From Multifurca ochricompacta (Eukaryota; Basidiomycota; Agaricomycetes; Russulales; Russulaceae): a stretch of 40,475 bases of DNA. The notes under the pieces are model-generated. The model did no database searches. It was not told where the DNA came from and saw only the letters and a program-made list of their open reading frames with translations. A program made the translations under genes and the position numbers. Shown here piece after piece: positions 38,803 to 40,475 of the stretch. The DNA is taken from positions 1 to 40,475 of the forward strand of contig WTXG01000304.1 in assembly GCA_022496185.1 (NCBI GenBank), given 5' to 3'. The number at the start of each line of letters is the position of its first letter. The stretch's first letter is position 1.

Positions 38803-40150
38803 CCTCAGAACGACCTCTTACTGCTGAAGAATTAGCTCAAGTCCCCTTTGGCTTCACCCACCCTATTTTTGACTACGACGACCGTACTTTTGTTGCTACC
38901 TGGAAAGGAGACAACTACTACACTCAGACTCTTGGACACGACTGGAAACGCCTTCGAGACAGCCGCATCCTTCCTGTAAACGAATATCTCAGTAATTTCC
39001 CCAACATTGACCTCATCAGCAACCTTGACCTCCACACATTCTACGGAACATACAATGGAAAGGAAGTCCGTTGGTCTGACACCCATACAGCGTGGGTCTA
39101 TCTTAATAACCACCGTGTCCAATTCCCAGTTGCTTCCATCACCTCAGACGAAGAAGAAGTATCTCAGTCCCTTGAAGCCGTAGAGCAATCCCTTCGTGCT
39201 ATCACCCTCAGAACCCCCCCTACTCTCCCATCCATATCCCTTGCCTCCACAACCACTGCCATTGCTTCACACCCCCCAAAGACACCAACACCTCTGAATA
39301 TCATGAGTACTACTGCCGCCTCCAGTGGAAAGATCCTGGGAGCACCCCCAGAATCTTTTGATGGTCAAGCTTCTAAAGCAGAACGTTTCTGGTCCCAACT
39401 AGCCAACTACTACTACCTAAATGAGGGTGCCTTCACTGATGAGAGTAGACGAGTCTCTGCAGCCCTCACCCACTTTAAACTTGATACACCAGCAGGCGAA
39501 TGGGCCAGAGACCGCACCAACACTGCACTCCAAGCCAACCCCCCTTCCTTTGGGACTTGGACCGCTTCAGAATTGACTTTGAAAAACAGTTCATTCCAGT
39601 AGAGAGTCGCCTCCTGTCCACCAAAGCCATGTATGAAATTCGCCAAGGCACTCGCCCCTTCAATGACTGGTACCAAGAGTGGTCCACCCATGCTACTCGT
39701 GCTACAGTGGATGAAAACACCAAGATCTATGCCTTCCGAAGCATGATCAACCAAGGTCTAGGACAGAAGCTCCTTGGACTATCCCCCCAGCCCACCACAC
39801 TCCGTGATCTTGTCACTAAGGCCAGAGAGTTTGATGCAGCATGGCAGCTCTATGGCAAGACCACCAAACCTCGGCCTCTCCATCTGCGTGTCGGAGAAGC
39901 TACCACTGATAACCCAGAAGCCCAAGTCAACTTTGTTTGCCTCTCCCCAGCCCAGAAACCCTAACACCCCTCCACGCACTACCAAGTTAACCCAGAAGAA
40001 AAGAAGTATCGACGAGAAAATAAGCTTTGCTTCTATTGTGGGAAGCCTAATCACATCGCCAATCAATGCCGCAGCAAGACCAGGGCTATCCAAGGTCAAG
40101 GACCTCCTCGCCCTACCCCAGTAAGAGCCCTGGCATCAGAAGAAACACCC
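38799..40150 (+). pseudogene. gag: G2 gag: N-terminal domain, capsid and zinc knuckle; one frameshift and one TAA
   Basis: ATG 38799 is the first in the predicted mRNA. Residues 1-125 (FTHPIFDYDDRTFVATWKGD, YLSNFPNIDLISNLDLHTFY) form a domain not seen in usual Ty3 gag; an internal ATG at 39303 (MSTTAASSGK) lies where G1 gag starts (MSTMPPNSQ). Capsid: PPESFDGQASKAERFW, TPAGEWARDRTN, then after a frameshift near 39553 FRIDFEKQFIPVESR, GTRPFNDWYQEWSTHA, GLGQKLLGLSPQPTTLRDLV. TAA at 39962-39964 (possible former CAA) interrupts; the frame goes on to the CCHC knuckle CFYCGKPNHIANQC at 40028-40069. Particle-forming and RNA-binding role by family. Confidence 0.85.
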
Positions 40151-40389
40151 CCCAAGCACCACGACCCCCCCCTGACTACCTCTCAGTATCCGCCACCAAG
40201 AGCTATGAAATCCAGTACCATACATGATGGACGAAGATGGACCTTCGGATTTTTAACACGTCCTACAGCTGCACTGTCTGTGAGGACTTCTTGTAACCCC
40301 AGTGTTCCTTGTACGAGCCGCTCTGCGGTCCTAGATAACCTTGGTTTTGAGCATGTATCCTTGTTAGTGACTAGAAATGCTAGACACCT

Positions 40390-40475
40390 TCTATTGTGCT
40401 CAAAGCAGAACTCATTGGACGAAACACTAGGAAGAAAATCAGTGCGCGTGCCCTAATAGATAGTGGGCAGAAGAT
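40390..40475 (+). pseudogene. pol: G2 protease start, cut by window edge
   Basis: LKAELIGRNTRKKISARALI then DSGQK is read from 40399. ALIDSG is the active site of retroviral-type aspartic proteases. It follows the nucleocapsid as expected for gypsy pol; the rest is off the window. Frame differs from the knuckle frame. Confidence 0.65.

Noticed and set aside
1..40475. tRNA or rRNA genes
   Set aside because: No paired A and B box promoter sequences or conserved rRNA blocks were seen; the initiator tRNA match is only the copia primer site.

Overview
The window is a piece of a filamentous fungal nuclear chromosome, most likely an agaricomycete basidiomycete. The evidence is short GT-AG introns of 51-75 nt, a chromodomain Ty3/gypsy retrotransposon, a CHAT-domain gene remnant of the kind expanded in mushrooms, and the C-terminal part of the glycosylation enzyme ALG12. 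Almost the whole window is a nest of transposable elements and duplicated fragments. I saw no rRNA, tRNA, CRISPR or bacterial feature.

Layout. 1-7360: a chromodomain Ty3/gypsy element (G1) with a truncated left LTR, an AUG-less upstream ORF, broken gag and pol, and an extra zinc-knuckle ORF between integrase and the right LTR. 7361-8615: GGTCA-rich LTR-like DNA. 8616-10141: a GC-rich hAT-like end and otherwise featureless DNA. 10142-15235: LINE fragments and a large inverted repeat whose arms each carry a small four-exon gene. 15236-16868: the flank of that gene, which forms a segmental duplication with 23754-25346 plus 32776-33668. 17049-18893: fragments of LTRs and hAT-like termini. 18985-22007: a CHAT-domain pseudogene split by a 2.3-kb non-autonomous hAT element with a perfect 8-bp target duplication. 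22959-23341: ALG12 remnant. 23817-24548: third copy of the four-exon gene. 25347-32775: a complete but dead Ty1/copia element (C1, minus strand). Its 3' LTR was hit by a palindromic Tc1/mariner derivative and its 5' LTR by a solo gypsy LTR. 33669-35307: 5' part of a second copia family (C2, plus strand). From about 35452 to the end: a second Ty3/gypsy family (G2), running off the window in its protease.

The most unusual signal is in G2. Its promoter geometry and a Tf1-like self-priming site place the mRNA start at about 35677. From there to the gag ATG at 38799, about 3.1 kb, I find no ATG in any plus-strand frame, although CAT (ATG on the other strand) occurs dozens of times and ATG is common again right after 38799. 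This AUG-free leader nevertheless holds three long ORFs of about 358, 317 and 194 codons without a single methionine codon, and the last overlaps the gag start as ATGA. G1 shows a smaller version of the same design: an AUG-free leader of about 0.7 kb with a 105-codon AUG-less ORF before the gag ATG at 976. Either the ORFs start at near-cognate codons while most ribosomes scan on to gag, or another non-canonical mechanism is used. I know of no description of this.

How the parts relate: the elements record an order of events. The four-exon gene block was duplicated, once in inverted orientation. C1 then landed in one copy (target duplication CTTTT, empty site preserved in the other copy). Tc1 and a solo LTR then landed inside C1, and C2 ended the homology at 33668. 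All boundaries come from reading the sequence by eye.
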